From CAZIOH01 sp964540815 (GTDB lineage Bacteria > Myxococcota_A > Polyangia > Fen-1088): a stretch of 64,000 nucleotides of DNA. The position numbers and the translations under genes were made by a program. This document shows, piece by piece, positions 11,496-20,475 of this stretch (position 1 is the stretch's first letter; every line of letters begins with the position of its first letter). Under the pieces are notes generated by a model. The model saw nothing but the letters and a program-made list of their open reading frames with translations, made no database searches and was not told the DNA's origin. The stretch is from positions 1 to 64,000 of the forward strand of contig CAZIOH010000006.1 in the NCBI GenBank assembly GCA_964540815.1. The letters run 5' to 3'.

Positions 11496-12847
11496 GCCGC
11501 GGCCTCGTCGAGCGCCGCGCCGAGGCGCCGGACGCCCTCCGCGAGGTCGGCCTCCGTGGCCACCAGCGGCGGGGCCACGAAGACCAGGTTGTCGCGCCGG
11601 TGGGCGTGCAGGTGCTGGCGCCGGAGCCCGGCCGCCACCCGCGCGACCCGGGCCGCCTCGAGGGGCGCGCGCATGCCCCCCGGGGCCGTCAGCTCGAGCG
11701 CCCACAGCATGCCCACCCCGCGCACGTCCCCGACCTCGATGAAGGGCCGCGCCCGCTGCAACCCCCGCAGCGCCGCCCCGAGCTCGCTGCCCACCCGCGC
11801 CGCCCGGTCAATCAAGCCCTCGTCGCGATAGCTGGTGATGGCCGCCACGATGGCCGCGCAGGTGAGCGGATGGGCGTACGCGGTCAGGCCGCACGACAGC
11901 ACGTGCGCGTCGAAGAAGCTCGCCAGGCGCTGGTTCACCACCACCGCGCCCCCCGGGGCGTATCCGCCCGTCAGCCCCTTGGCGAGGGTCAGCATGTCGG
12001 GCGACACCCCGTCGTGATCCACCGCGAACCAGCGCCCGGTGCGCCCGAAACCCGACAGCACCTCGTCCGCGATCAGCAGCACGTCGTGCCGGTCGCACAC
12101 CTCGCGGATGTGCCGCCAGTAGCCGACCGGCGGGACGAACACCCCGTTCGCCCCGGTGACGCCCTCGAGGATCACCGCCGCCACCGTGCGCGGATCCTCC
12201 CGCCGCAGGACCGCGTCGAGCGCGTCCGCGCACTCGTGGTGACAGGTCTGGGGGACCTTGCCCATCGGGCAGTGGAAGCAGTCCGGATCGCAGAGCCGCA
12301 CGACCGGCGACAGCGTATCCGCCTCGAGCGCGGCAATGGACTCGAGGAACGGCTCGCGCCGGGGATCGCCCGAGATCGCCAGCATGCCGAGGGTGGCCCC
12401 GTGGTAGCTGTGCGCGCGCGCCACGATCTTGCGCCGCCCGGTGAACAGCCGCGCCATCTTGATCGCGTTCTCGTTGGCCTCCGCGCCCGACAGGCAGATG
12501 AAGCTCTTGTCGAGCCCGGCGGGGGCCACCTCCGCCAGGAGCTCGCCCGCCCGCGCCTTGTCGGGGAAGACCGACGTGGGGTAGGTGAGCAGCCCCCGCT
12601 CGGCGGCGGCGGCCACGGCCTCCCGCATGCGCGGATGGGCGTGCCCGAGGTTGGCGTTCCAGGTCATGCTCCCGAAGTCCAGCCACTCGGCCCCGTCGGC
12701 GGTGATGAAGCGCGCGCCCGCCGCCTCGACGATCTCGAGCGGGACCGCCTGGCGCTGGGCCGCCCAGGTGTAGAAGACCGACCGCCCCTGGCGGGCCGTC
12801 AGGTCGTCGGGAAGCTCCGCGGTGTCCGAGGGGATCTCCCGGCTCAC
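11492..12847 (-). CDS. Class III PLP-dependent aminotransferase (second of pair)
   Basis: A 451-aa fold type I aminotransferase of the omega-amino acid/adenosylmethionine-aminooxononanoate group. Visible motifs are FICLSGAEANENAIKMAR (phosphate binding), ARAHSYHGATLG, LLIADEVLSGFGRTG with the PLP-contacting Asp, and TLAKGLTGGYAPGG with the Schiff-base Lys near residue 289. A Cys-rich loop, CDPDCFHCPMGK...CHHEC, sits at about 180-200. The start is GTG in a GTGA overlap with the aminotransferase upstream. Family members use taurine, beta-alanine, diamines or lysine; the exact amine is not readable. Having two class III aminotransferases side by side suggests two transaminations on one substrate, such as a diamine. 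Confidence 0.88.
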   Translation of the reverse strand: MSREIPSDTAELPDDLTARQGRSVFYTWAAQRQAVPLEIVEAAGARFITADGAEWLDFGSMTWNANLGHAHPRMREAVAAAAERGLLTYPTSVFPDKARAGELLAEVAPAGLDKSFICLSGAEANENAIKMARLFTGRRKIVARAHSYHGATLGMLAISGDPRREPFLESIAALEADTLSPVVRLCDPDCFHCPMGKVPQTCHHECADALDAVLRREDPRTVAAVILEGVTGANGVFVPPVGYWRHIREVCDRHDVLLIADEVLSGFGRTGRWFAVDHDGVSPDMLTLAKGLTGGYAPGGAVVVNQRLASFFDAHVLSCGLTAYAHPLTCAAIVAAITSYRDEGLIDRAARVGSELGAALRGLQRARPFIEVGDVRGVGMLWALELTAPGGMRAPLEAARVARVAAGLRRQHLHAHRRDNLVFVAPPLVATEADLAEGVRRLGAALDEAAA

Positions 12848-14400
12848 GGCAGCTGGACCCGACCGGCATGACCCGGTTGGCCGGCATGGCCCGGATGCGC
12901 GGTGGTCGTCTGGTCACGGTACACGTCCATGCAGGCGGTCGAGAACACGTCGACCATGGTGCCCACCTGCTCCTCGGTCACGATGAGCGGCGGCGACAGC
13001 CGGATGGCCTTCTGCCCGCACTCGAGCACCAGGAGCCCGCGCCGGAAGCACAGCTCGGCGACCGCGGTGGCGCGCGCGTGGGTGTCGAGCTCGACCCCCA
13101 CCATGAGCCCCACCCCGCGCACGTCGGTGACGCCGGCCGCGGGCCCGAGCCGGGCCGTCAGCTTCCGCCGCAGGCTGTCCCCGCGGGCGGCGCTGTTGGC
13201 GACGAGGCCCCCCCCCTCGAGCAGGTCGAGCGTGGCGAGCGCCGCCGCGCAGCACACCGGGTTGCCGGCGCAGGTCGAGCCGTGGCTTCCCGGCGGCCAG
13301 GTCATGAAGGCCGCGCGCGCCATCATCGCCCCGAGCGGCATGCCCGACGCCAGGCCCTTGGCCAGCAGCACCACGTCGGGCGCGACCCCGAAGTGCTCGG
13401 CGGCGAACATGGCGCCCGTACGTCCCATGCCCGACTGCACCTCGTCGAACACCAGCAGGATTCCGTGCGCGTCGCAGATGCGCCGCAGTCCGGGCAGGAA
13501 ATCCGGCGGTGGCAGCAGGTATCCGCCCTCGCCCAGCACCGGCTCGACCACGATGGCCGCGACGTCGTCGGGGGCGACGAGGTGGTGGAAGAGATCGCGC
13601 TCGACGCTCTCGAGGTTGCCCCACTCGCCGTGGTACACGCCCGGCAGGAAGGGGCCGAAGTGCTTCCGGTACTTGGCCTTGCTGGCGGTGAGCGACAGCG
13701 CCCCGTAGCTGCGCCCGTGAAACCCGCCGCGAAAGGCCACGATGGCCGTGCGCCGGGTGTGCTCGCGGGCGAGCTTCAGCGACGCCTCGACCGCCTCGGT
13801 GCCGGAGTTGGTGAGGAAGGTCTGCCAGCCGCCAGGACCCTTGGCCCCCGCGGGAGCCGCGGCGGTCGGCTTCGGCAGCAGGCGCTCCGCCAGCTCCGCC
13901 AGGCGCTCGCAGACGGCACCGTAGGCGGGGTAGTAGAAGTCCGTGCCGCAGATGTGAATGAGGTTCGAGGCCTGCGCGCCGATGGCGGCTGCGACGGCCG
14001 GGTGACAGTGGCCGGTCGAGGCGGTGGCCACGCCCGCCTGCGCGTCGAGGTAGACGTTCCCGTCGAGATCCTCGACCATGCACCCGGCCGCGCGCTTGAC
14101 CACCAGGGGGTAGCAGTAGATGAGCGACGGCGAGACGAAGGCGGTCTGGTGCTCGATGTGCGCCCGGGTCAGCGGACCGGGCGGCGGCGTCCGGATCGAG
14201 ATCGATTGTTTCGACAGATCGCCGAGGCCGCCGTCACCGCCCCCGCCGAGCTCGGCGCGCGCCGGCGTCACCGCCGTCGCCGGCGTGCCCGCGCCCGCGC
14301 CCGCCGCGTCCGCTGCACGCCCCGCTCCCGCCTGCGCCGGGACCTGGGCGTCCGAATGGGCCTCCGCGTGCGCCTTGGCGCCGAGGTTCGCCGGCGTCAC
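12844..14400 (-). CDS. Class III PLP-dependent aminotransferase (first of pair)
   Basis: A 518-aa aminotransferase of the ornithine/putrescine/GABA group. Motifs are FLTNSGTEAVEASLKLAR, GFHGRSYGALSLT, LLVFDEVQSGMGRTG and LLAKGLASGMPLGA with the PLP Lys near residue 348. It is about 70 aa longer than usual because of an Ala/Gly/Pro-rich N-terminal extension. I chose the GTG at 14400, which forms a GTGA overlap with the dehydrogenase stop. The C-terminus has a small HPGH/QPGH repeat. Putrescine or ornithine is a reasonable substrate guess because the neighbouring dehydrogenase is of the P5C type, but beta-alanine or 5-aminovalerate fit equally well. Confidence 0.87.
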   Translation of the reverse strand: MTPANLGAKAHAEAHSDAQVPAQAGAGRAADAAGAGAGTPATAVTPARAELGGGGDGGLGDLSKQSISIRTPPPGPLTRAHIEHQTAFVSPSLIYCYPLVVKRAAGCMVEDLDGNVYLDAQAGVATASTGHCHPAVAAAIGAQASNLIHICGTDFYYPAYGAVCERLAELAERLLPKPTAAAPAGAKGPGGWQTFLTNSGTEAVEASLKLAREHTRRTAIVAFRGGFHGRSYGALSLTASKAKYRKHFGPFLPGVYHGEWGNLESVERDLFHHLVAPDDVAAIVVEPVLGEGGYLLPPPDFLPGLRRICDAHGILLVFDEVQSGMGRTGAMFAAEHFGVAPDVVLLAKGLASGMPLGAMMARAAFMTWPPGSHGSTCAGNPVCCAAALATLDLLEGGGLVANSAARGDSLRRKLTARLGPAAGVTDVRGVGLMVGVELDTHARATAVAELCFRRGLLVLECGQKAIRLSPPLIVTEEQVGTMVDVFSTACMDVYRDQTTTAHPGHAGQPGHAGRVQLP

Positions 14401-15977
14401 GCGCACACCGTCCGGCTCTGCTCGCGCAGGTAGCAGGGCAGGGTGTAGAGCCCGCCGATGTTCTTCCCGGTCGACCCGCTGCCCTTCCACCCGCCGAAGG
14501 GCTGCACCCCGGGCCAGGCGCCGGTGGTGGCCCCCGCCGCCCGGTTGACGTACACCACGCCGGCCTCGATGCGCTCGAGGAAGGTGTCGATCTCCTCCTG
14601 GCGTCGCGAGAAGATCCCCGCCGTCAGGCCGAAGTCACTGTCGTTGGCCGCCGCCAGGGCCTCGCCGAGGCTGCCCACGGTCTGCACCGCCAGGATCGGG
14701 ACGAAGAGCTCCTGGCGCATGAGCTGGTGGTCGCGCGGCAGGCCGGTGAGGATGGTGGGCTCGACGAAGTATCCGTTCGCGAACTGCCAGTCGGTGAGGA
14801 CCCGGCCGCCCGCGCGCACGTGCCCAGCCGCCTCCCGCAGGTAGCGCTGGTAGTCCTCGTGGCTGCCGCGGGTGGCGAGCGGTCCGAGGAAGGTCTGCCG
14901 CTCCAGCGGATCGCCGATGCGGGTCGCGGCCAGCTTCTGCTCGAGCCGGCCGAGCAGCTCGTCGGCGACCGCCGCGTGCACGTACAGCCGTGAGCAGGCC
15001 GAGCACTTGTGACCGTTCATCCCGAAGGCCGACCGATACACCCCGCTCGCCGCCGCGTCGAGGTCGGCGCTCTCGAGGACGATCGCCGGGTTCTTGCCGC
15101 CCATCTCGACGATGCACGGCTTCGGATACCGGGTCGAGAAGCGCTGGAACAGCCTGCGGAACCCCACCTCGAGCGAGCCCGTGAACGTGAGCCCGTCCAC
15201 CCCGGGATGGTTGGCGAGGCCCTCGCCGACGACCCCGCCGCTCCCCGGAAGGCAGCTCAGGGTCCCGTCCGGCAGCCCCGCCTCCATGAAGATCTGACAG
15301 AGCAGCACGCCCGACAGCGGCGTCTCCGAGGAGGGCTTCATGATCACGGTGTTGCCGGCCAGCAGCGCCGCCGCCGTGGGCGCCGCCATCAGCGCGTAGG
15401 GGAAATTCCAGGGCGCGATCACCGCCCATACCCCGTAAGGCCGCAGGACGCTGGTGTTGTGATCGGTCTCGACCAGGCGCCCCATCTCGTGGACGTAGCC
15501 CTGGTTCTCGCGCATCTGCGCGTTGTAGTAGCCGATGAGATCCGCGGTCTCCTCGATCTCCCCCAGCGCCTCGAGCCGGTTCTTGCCCATCTCGAGGATC
15601 ATCCAGGTGGCGAGCTCGAACCGGCGCGCCCGGATCAGGTCCGCCGCCTTCTGCAGGATCTCGGCGCGGCGCTGCCAGGGGGTCTGGCTCCAGGCCGGGA
15701 AGGCCGCCCGCGCCACCTCCACCGCGTGCACGACGTCGGCGGCGGTGGCGCTCGCCACCCGCGCGACCACCACCCGGGTGTCGGCCGGGCTGGTGCTCGC
15801 GTGGGTTTCGCGGTTGTGTCGGGCATCCCCACCGACGTAGACCGGCCAGGTGCGCCCGAGGACCTGCTGCACGCTGGCGATGGCCGCCTCGAATCCGGCG
15901 CTGGTGGCGGGATCGTCCGCGGACAGGCTGACGTAGGTGACCTTATCCGGTGCGGAGGGTGTCATGGTCCCGTTCAT
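14397..15977 (-). CDS. Aldehyde dehydrogenase, 1-pyrroline-5-carboxylate dehydrogenase-like
   Basis: A 526-aa NAD(P)-dependent aldehyde dehydrogenase. The catalytic Cys lies in NGHKCSACSR near residue 326, the form typical of RocA-type P5C dehydrogenases. The general-base Glu is in VEMGGKNPAIVLES (near 291). APWNFPYALMAAP and FTGSLEVG are cofactor-binding blocks. The start at ATG 15977 is preceded by ggaagg 8 nt upstream. As first gene of the operon with two aminotransferases it probably oxidises the semialdehyde they produce: glutamate, aminoadipate, succinate or glutarate semialdehyde are candidates. Divergent from the HU-like gene with only 60 nt between them. Confidence 0.9.
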   Translation of the reverse strand: MNGTMTPSAPDKVTYVSLSADDPATSAGFEAAIASVQQVLGRTWPVYVGGDARHNRETHASTSPADTRVVVARVASATAADVVHAVEVARAAFPAWSQTPWQRRAEILQKAADLIRARRFELATWMILEMGKNRLEALGEIEETADLIGYYNAQMRENQGYVHEMGRLVETDHNTSVLRPYGVWAVIAPWNFPYALMAAPTAAALLAGNTVIMKPSSETPLSGVLLCQIFMEAGLPDGTLSCLPGSGGVVGEGLANHPGVDGLTFTGSLEVGFRRLFQRFSTRYPKPCIVEMGGKNPAIVLESADLDAAASGVYRSAFGMNGHKCSACSRLYVHAAVADELLGRLEQKLAATRIGDPLERQTFLGPLATRGSHEDYQRYLREAAGHVRAGGRVLTDWQFANGYFVEPTILTGLPRDHQLMRQELFVPILAVQTVGSLGEALAAANDSDFGLTAGIFSRRQEEIDTFLERIEAGVVYVNRAAGATTGAWPGVQPFGGWKGSGSTGKNIGGLYTLPCYLREQSRTVCA

Positions 15978-16037
15978 GATAGTACCTTCCCGCGTCGTTG
16001 ACACGTTCGGAGCCGGGCCCGTAGGCTCTGCCCCTCC

Positions 16038-16355
16038 ATGACCAAGGCCGAGCTCATCGAGCGTGTTTATGCGCGGAAGGACGTCCCGCGCGATCTCACC
16101 AAGAAGGCGGTGGGACAGCTCGTCGACTCCGTGTTCACCGAGATGGGCGATTACTTCATCCGCACCAAGATCACCCGCAACGCCGTCGTGAAGCTCACCT
16201 ACCCGGGGTTCGGGACCTTCTCCAAGCGCCGCCGGCCGGAGCGGGTGGTGAAGAACCCGCAAAACGGGGCGCCCATCACGATTCCGGCGCAGTTCACGGT
16301 GGCCTTCTCCCTCGGCTCGGATCTCAAGTCGCTGATGAATCGTCCCAGGCGATGA
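16038..16355 (+). CDS. HU/IHF-family DNA-bending protein
   Basis: A 105-aa basic protein of the HU/IHF fold. It starts MTKAELIERVYARKD and has two helices, then the beta-arm signature around YPGFGTFSKRRRPERVVKNP and NGAPITIPAQFTVAFSLGSDL. The arm is about the normal length, with KNPQNG in the place of the usual RNPxTG. The C-terminus carries an extra basic tail (MNRPRR). HU homologues dimerise, bend DNA and compact the nucleoid. The gene is transcribed divergently from the dehydrogenase operon and could bind that shared 60-bp region, but there is no direct sign of it. Confidence 0.92.
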   Translation: MTKAELIERVYARKDVPRDLTKKAVGQLVDSVFTEMGDYFIRTKITRNAVVKLTYPGFGTFSKRRRPERVVKNPQNGAPITIPAQFTVAFSLGSDLKSLMNRPRR

Positions 16356-16377
16356 GGCCCACCGCCTGGCCTCGGCC

Positions 16378-17730
16378 TCAGTCCCGCGACGAGAACGACA
16401 GGGACAGCGTGGCGGTCTGTCGGCGATACTCGACCACCGACTGTCCGAAGGCGTTGAGCGCGAGCGTGTAGCGCGCCACGACGCGCAGCGCGGGCGTCAG
16501 CGCGCGGCTGAGCTCGACCCGGAGCTGACTGCGGTTCTCGTCCTCGATCGACGCCATCGCGCTGCCGGTCGGGCCAGCCGCCAGCACCACGTGGTCGGGA
16601 TAGGTCGCGTAGACCAGCTCGGCCCGGGCGGCCAGGAAGAGGTGGCCGGGCAGGGCGCTCGCCAGCTTGGCCATCCCGACGTGCCGGAAGACCGACTCGG
16701 TGTCGCTGTTCGATCGGTTCCACTGCAACGTGTAGCCGAGCCCGAGGAGCAAGGATCCGGTGCGCGTCAGGTCCACGTGGCCGGTCGAGAACTGATCGAC
16801 GTGCCGGGAGCCCAGCGGATCGATCATCGGCGCACAATCGCCGGGCGTCCCGCACGTCTCGGGGGGGGTGGGGACCAGGCGGACCCCGGAGAAGCGCCGC
16901 AGCTCGACCGCCGCGCCGGCCGTGAGCTCCCAGTCCGCCTCCCCGTCCTCCGACTCCCGCTGCTGGCGGTACTCGATGCCGAGCACGGGGGCCTGGAAGT
17001 CGTAGGCGCGGTTCGGCTTGTACGTGAACCAGCGGTAGCCGAGGGCGAGGTCGACCTGACCGGGCGGGCTCGGGGGGGCGGGTTGACCCGCCTCACCGGA
17101 CGAGGTGCCGAGGAAGCGCCCGAGGCGAAGGACGGGCGACAACGAACGAAAGTCGCGCGCCTCTCCCGACAGCTCACGCTCGGCCGGGGTGCCGGCCTGG
17201 ACCGCCTCGTAGTAGACGGTGCTCGCGGCCACCTGGGTGCGCTCGCCCACGGCCGCGCCCCAGGTCCCCGCGGTCTCGACCACGAGGACGTTCTCGTTGC
17301 GCGCATCCGGTCGTTCGAACCCCTTCGCCCCCCCCAGCATCGAGAAGGCGACGTCCTGGGCCTGGCCGACCCGACCGGCGCTCGAGAGGCCGAGCACCAG
17401 TCGGCCGACCGGCGATGCGACCGGGGTGGCCGTGGTCATCCCGCGGATCTGCTCGACACGGTGGACGTTGGTGTCGTACTCGGCGCCGACCTCCGCCCGC
17501 ACGATCGGGGGTGGATTGGCGGGTCGGCGCGCGGCCTCGTCCGGGGCCGATTCGACGGTGCCGGCATCCGCGGTCCGGGCCAGCGCGTTGCGGGCACCCG
17601 GAGCTCCACCCGGGCCGATGGCCATGATGCCGAAGATCAGGGCCGCCGCGGTCGGCATCACCGCGGCGCCGGAGGACAGCTTCGCGGACCGTCTACCGCG
17701 AACGAGGCGCGCCCGGTGGCGAAACGGCAT
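16378..17730 (-). CDS. Predicted outer-membrane beta-barrel protein, function unknown
   Basis: A 450-aa exported protein. The N-terminus is basic (RHRARLVRGRRSAK) and followed by a hydrophobic stretch ending near ARNALA, a long signal peptide. The rest consists of amphipathic strands with aromatic ends (LALGYRWFTYKP, LLLGLGYTLQW, LRVVARYTLALNAFG), and the chain ends TLSLSFSSRD, like barrel proteins of this kind. One Cys pair (ETCGTPGDC) sits in a loop at about 300. I recognise no family. It ends 22 nt from the HU-like stop, tail to tail. Confidence 0.75.
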   Translation of the reverse strand: MPFRHRARLVRGRRSAKLSSGAAVMPTAAALIFGIMAIGPGGAPGARNALARTADAGTVESAPDEAARRPANPPPIVRAEVGAEYDTNVHRVEQIRGMTTATPVASPVGRLVLGLSSAGRVGQAQDVAFSMLGGAKGFERPDARNENVLVVETAGTWGAAVGERTQVAASTVYYEAVQAGTPAERELSGEARDFRSLSPVLRLGRFLGTSSGEAGQPAPPSPPGQVDLALGYRWFTYKPNRAYDFQAPVLGIEYRQQRESEDGEADWELTAGAAVELRRFSGVRLVPTPPETCGTPGDCAPMIDPLGSRHVDQFSTGHVDLTRTGSLLLGLGYTLQWNRSNSDTESVFRHVGMAKLASALPGHLFLAARAELVYATYPDHVVLAAGPTGSAMASIEDENRSQLRVELSRALTPALRVVARYTLALNAFGQSVVEYRRQTATLSLSFSSRD

Positions 17731-17817
17731 GTGGGCGACAGTCTATCGCAGCTCGCGCCGAAGCCCTGATTCTCGCGACGTTTTTGGGGTGAAAATCGAG
17801 TCTCGGTGGGGCCGCGT

Positions 17818-19488
17818 TCAGGGGCGTTGCCCTGGTCCGGGGTGGGCAGCGCGGCGGGCGGCGTCGGCCTCGGACTGCAGCTGGCGGGCCCGGGCCCGCA
17901 GCGCCGCGAGCGCGCGCTCCGTCGCGGGAAGGCTGGCGCGCGCGGCGCCCCCCGAGCCCTCGAGCCGGCGAATCTCCGTCAGGGTCACCGGGTCGAGCAC
18001 GTCGCGGAACTGCCCGGCGAGGGAACCGGCCGCGTCCGGCCCGCTCGCCGGTCCCGTGCCCGATGGCTGGCTGGTCGAGGTCGTGGATTCGGCGCCGCCG
18101 GCCGCCACGACGGTGCCGATGCCCCGAACGGAGGTGTCCGTCGTCGTGGCGCCGCTCGTCGGCTGGGCAGACGGGGGACCTGCCCCTGACGCGGTGCTGG
18201 CCGCTCCGGGAGGCGCGGCCAAGGATCCAGGGCTAGCTGGGGCCGCGCCCGAGGTCGCCGGCGTCGCCGCGCCCGAGGTCGGCGCCGTCGCCGCGCCCGA
18301 GGTCGGCGACACCGCCGCGCCCGACGTCGGCGATACCGCCGTGCCCGACGTCGGCGACACCGCCGTGCCCGACGTCGGCGATACCGCCGTGCCCGACGTC
18401 GGCGATACCGCCGTGCCCGACGTCGGCGATACCGCCGTGCCCGACGTCGGCGACACCGCCGTGCCCGACNNNNNNNNNNNNNNNNNNNNNNNNNNNNNNN
18501 NNNNNNNNNNNNNNNNNNNNNNNNNNNNNNNNNNNNNNNNNNNNNNNNNNNNNNNNNNNNNNNNNNNNNGCGATACCGCCGTGCCCGACGTCGGCGACAC
18601 CGCCGTGCCCGACGTCGGCGATACTATGCCCATCCCGGACCCCGGGTTGGTCGCTGCGCCCCTGGTTCCCATGCCGGTCGAGCTCGATACCGGGGCTCCG
18701 CCACCCGAGAGCGTCGCGTTCGGCATCTGACTACCAACGGGTTGCGTCGCGCCTGCGGGGTTGGACGCGCCAACGCTGCTGGCCGCGGCGCCGATCGGAA
18801 TCCGGCGCTTCGACTGCTCGAAGGGAGAGAACGGATCGAGCTCGAGCTCGCCTGCACGCCGCCGCAGCTCCTGGCGGCCGCGCAGCGAGAGCACGCGGTG
18901 CTCGAGCAGGTCTGCCTGCTGACCGACCCGCCGGGCCTGGTCGGCGAGGATGTCCGCCTTGGCGTCGAGGACATCGCTGTCGTCGGCGGCGCTCGGCTGT
19001 GGGGTTGCCGACAGGCGAAGTGGGGCTCGGGGCTCGCTTCCCCCCGCGCCAGCCGTGGTCCCCCCGTTGCCACCGCCGGACCGGTTCGCGGACCTGTTCG
19101 CGCTGCCCTCGAGCTCCGTCAGGCGTCGGGCCTTCGCCTCGGCGTCCGCCATCTTCGACCGCAGCGCGTAGTCCTCGCCGAGGCTCCGGCGCTGCTGCTT
19201 GAGGGCATCGATCTCGCGGTTGAGCTGGTCGAGCTCCCCACGCAGGCGGGCCCGCTCGCCCTCGGACGCGGAATCTCCCACCGCGGCCGCGCGGACCAGC
19301 CCGGCGGCCGCCGCGGCTCCTCGGCTCCCGCTGTGGGTCTTGGCCCGACCTTCGGCGCCCCGACCGTCGGCTGCCTCGACCAGCGGCGACGCCAACAGGG
19401 ACGATGCGACGAGCGCGAGCACACCCGCCCACACCGCCGCGAGTGGGCGTGACGAAAGCGGGGCTCTGGGGGATGGCCGGTGGTGCAT
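17818..19488 (-). CDS. Exported coiled-coil protein with VNTR-encoded Ser/Thr-rich repeats (contains assembly gap)
   Basis: A signal peptide (ending near LVEAAD) precedes a charged coiled coil at about residues 70-125 (ERARLRGELDQLNREIDALK) and a second helical region. The middle is a run of the 8-residue unit SPTSGTAV encoded by a 24-bp tandem array that contains 100 N. The C-terminal 70 residues are again helical (ALAALRARARQLQSEADAARR). The length as written is 556 aa but the real repeat number is unknown. The ATG at 19488 was chosen for its signal peptide. The layout, two coiled-coil ends joined by a flexible Ser/Thr stalk, suggests a periplasmic or surface spacer protein. No known family. 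Confidence 0.7.
   Translation of the reverse strand: MHHRPSPRAPLSSRPLAAVWAGVLALVASSLLASPLVEAADGRGAEGRAKTHSGSRGAAAAAGLVRAAAVGDSASEGERARLRGELDQLNREIDALKQQRRSLGEDYALRSKMADAEAKARRLTELEGSANRSANRSGGGNGGTTAGAGGSEPRAPLRLSATPQPSAADDSDVLDAKADILADQARRVGQQADLLEHRVLSLRGRQELRRRAGELELDPFSPFEQSKRRIPIGAAASSVGASNPAGATQPVGSQMPNATLSGGGAPVSSSTGMGTRGAATNPGSGMGIVSPTSGTAVSPTSGTAVSXXXXXXXXXXXXXXXXXXXXXXXXXXXXXXXXXXSGTAVSPTSGTAVSPTSGTAVSPTSGTAVSPTSGTAVSPTSGTAVSPTSGAAVSPTSGAATAPTSGAATPATSGAAPASPGSLAAPPGAASTASGAGPPSAQPTSGATTTDTSVRGIGTVVAAGGAESTTSTSQPSGTGPASGPDAAGSLAGQFRDVLDPVTLTEIRRLEGSGGAARASLPATERALAALRARARQLQSEADAARRAAHPGPGQRP
18245..18628. repeat. 24-bp tandem repeat (VNTR) with 100-N gap
   Basis: Nine full units plus a partial one lie left of the gap and two units plus a partial one lie right of it. 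Units vary mainly at two positions (gcg/gtg and gac/gat). On the minus strand each unit encodes SPTSGTAV; on the plus strand it is also open (DVGDTAVP) because the unit has a near-palindromic core, cgacgtcg. Unit phase is preserved across the 100 N (18461 plus five units gives 18581), so as written the array is 16 units. Confidence 0.9.
18470..18569. other. Assembly gap of 100 N
   Basis: A run of exactly 100 undetermined bases inside the tandem array. The round length suggests a conventional scaffold gap of unknown true size, although it keeps both reading frame and repeat phase. Confidence 0.95.
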
Positions 19489-19740
19489 CGGGTTGTTGAG
19501 AATCCTCGAAACCACGAAGAAGCAACCATCGTACCATTGCGTGAATCTCGGCCCGGGGCGCGGGTTGGTCGCCGGATCCGCGGCTTTGGTGAGGCTTTCG
19601 CACCGGCCGACCCCCGGCGAGGCCGCGCTCGGCCGCCGGGCCGTCCGCGCCCACCCCGAATTGGAGATGGGCTCCTCAGTTTTCTGACGAGAGCGCCGAG
19701 AAAGCTGGGGGGCATTTGGCGCTCCGCGGGGGCCTTTGAC

Positions 19741-20475
19741 ATGCTGTTCGGATTGCGATTCAAGAAGGATCATGGCGGCCCGGGGACGCCCGGAAGACGC
19801 GCCTCGGCGCGCGCCCGGCACGCGTGGATTGGCCTTGGATGCGCGCTCGGCCTCGGGCTTTCGGCCTGCGCGACCACGCCGCCGACTCCACCCGCCACGG
19901 TCCCGGAGGCGGGGCGCACCGCATCGGACTTCTATCCGATGGAGCCGGGCTGGAAGTGGGCCTACGATCTCGAGAAGGAGGGCCAGCACCTCCTCGCGGT
20001 CTATGCCGTCCTCGAGCGCACCCAGGACACCGCCATCGTTCAGGCCGGGCAAGAGCGCCTGATGTACGCCATCACCCGCGACGGGGTCGCGCAGAAGGAC
20101 GGGGTCACCGTCGGTGACTTCGTCATCAAGAACCCCATCGTTCTCGGTCGAGAATGGCCGGTCTTCGCCGGCACCGCCAGGATCGTGGCCGTCGATCGCA
20201 AGGTGACCTTGCCGTCGGGTGAATACGAGCATTGTGTGGTGGTGGAGACCGTGCGCACCGATCCCACGCGCCTCGCCCGGACCACCTTCGCCCCCGGGCT
20301 CGGCCCCATCGCCATCGAGACCCAGGTGCAGGCGGCGGGGCGCTTCGTCACCACCATGAAGGCCAACCTGCGGGGGACCACCCGGCCGGGTCAAGATCCG
20401 CTCGTCTCCTCGGGGGCGGGTGGTGGTGAGGCCTGGTTGGCCACCGGTGGTGCGCCGAACCGTTCCGTGAACTGA
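19741..20475 (+). CDS. Putative lipoprotein of unknown function
   Basis: A 244-aa protein. Its N-terminus has several basic residues, a hydrophobic core and a lipobox LSAC near residue 43, so it is probably an outer-membrane lipoprotein with a long n-region. The mature part starts with Thr/Pro-rich sequence, then a beta-rich domain (DFYPMEPGWKWAYDLEKEG, VVVETVRTDPTRLARTTFAPGLGPI). That pattern is typical of small lipoproteins with 'YxPLxxGxxWxY' domains found in myxobacteria, whose role is unknown. The ATG at 19741 was chosen to give the signal; an upstream open frame exists. Its last 85 nt overlap the convergent gene ending at 20391. Confidence 0.75.
   Translation: MLFGLRFKKDHGGPGTPGRRASARARHAWIGLGCALGLGLSACATTPPTPPATVPEAGRTASDFYPMEPGWKWAYDLEKEGQHLLAVYAVLERTQDTAIVQAGQERLMYAITRDGVAQKDGVTVGDFVIKNPIVLGREWPVFAGTARIVAVDRKVTLPSGEYEHCVVVETVRTDPTRLARTTFAPGLGPIAIETQVQAAGRFVTTMKANLRGTTRPGQDPLVSSGAGGGEAWLATGGAPNRSVN

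Noticed and set aside
18245..18628. CRISPR array
   Set aside because: Units are contiguous 24-bp tandem copies with no spacers, inside a reading frame, and no cas gene is present.
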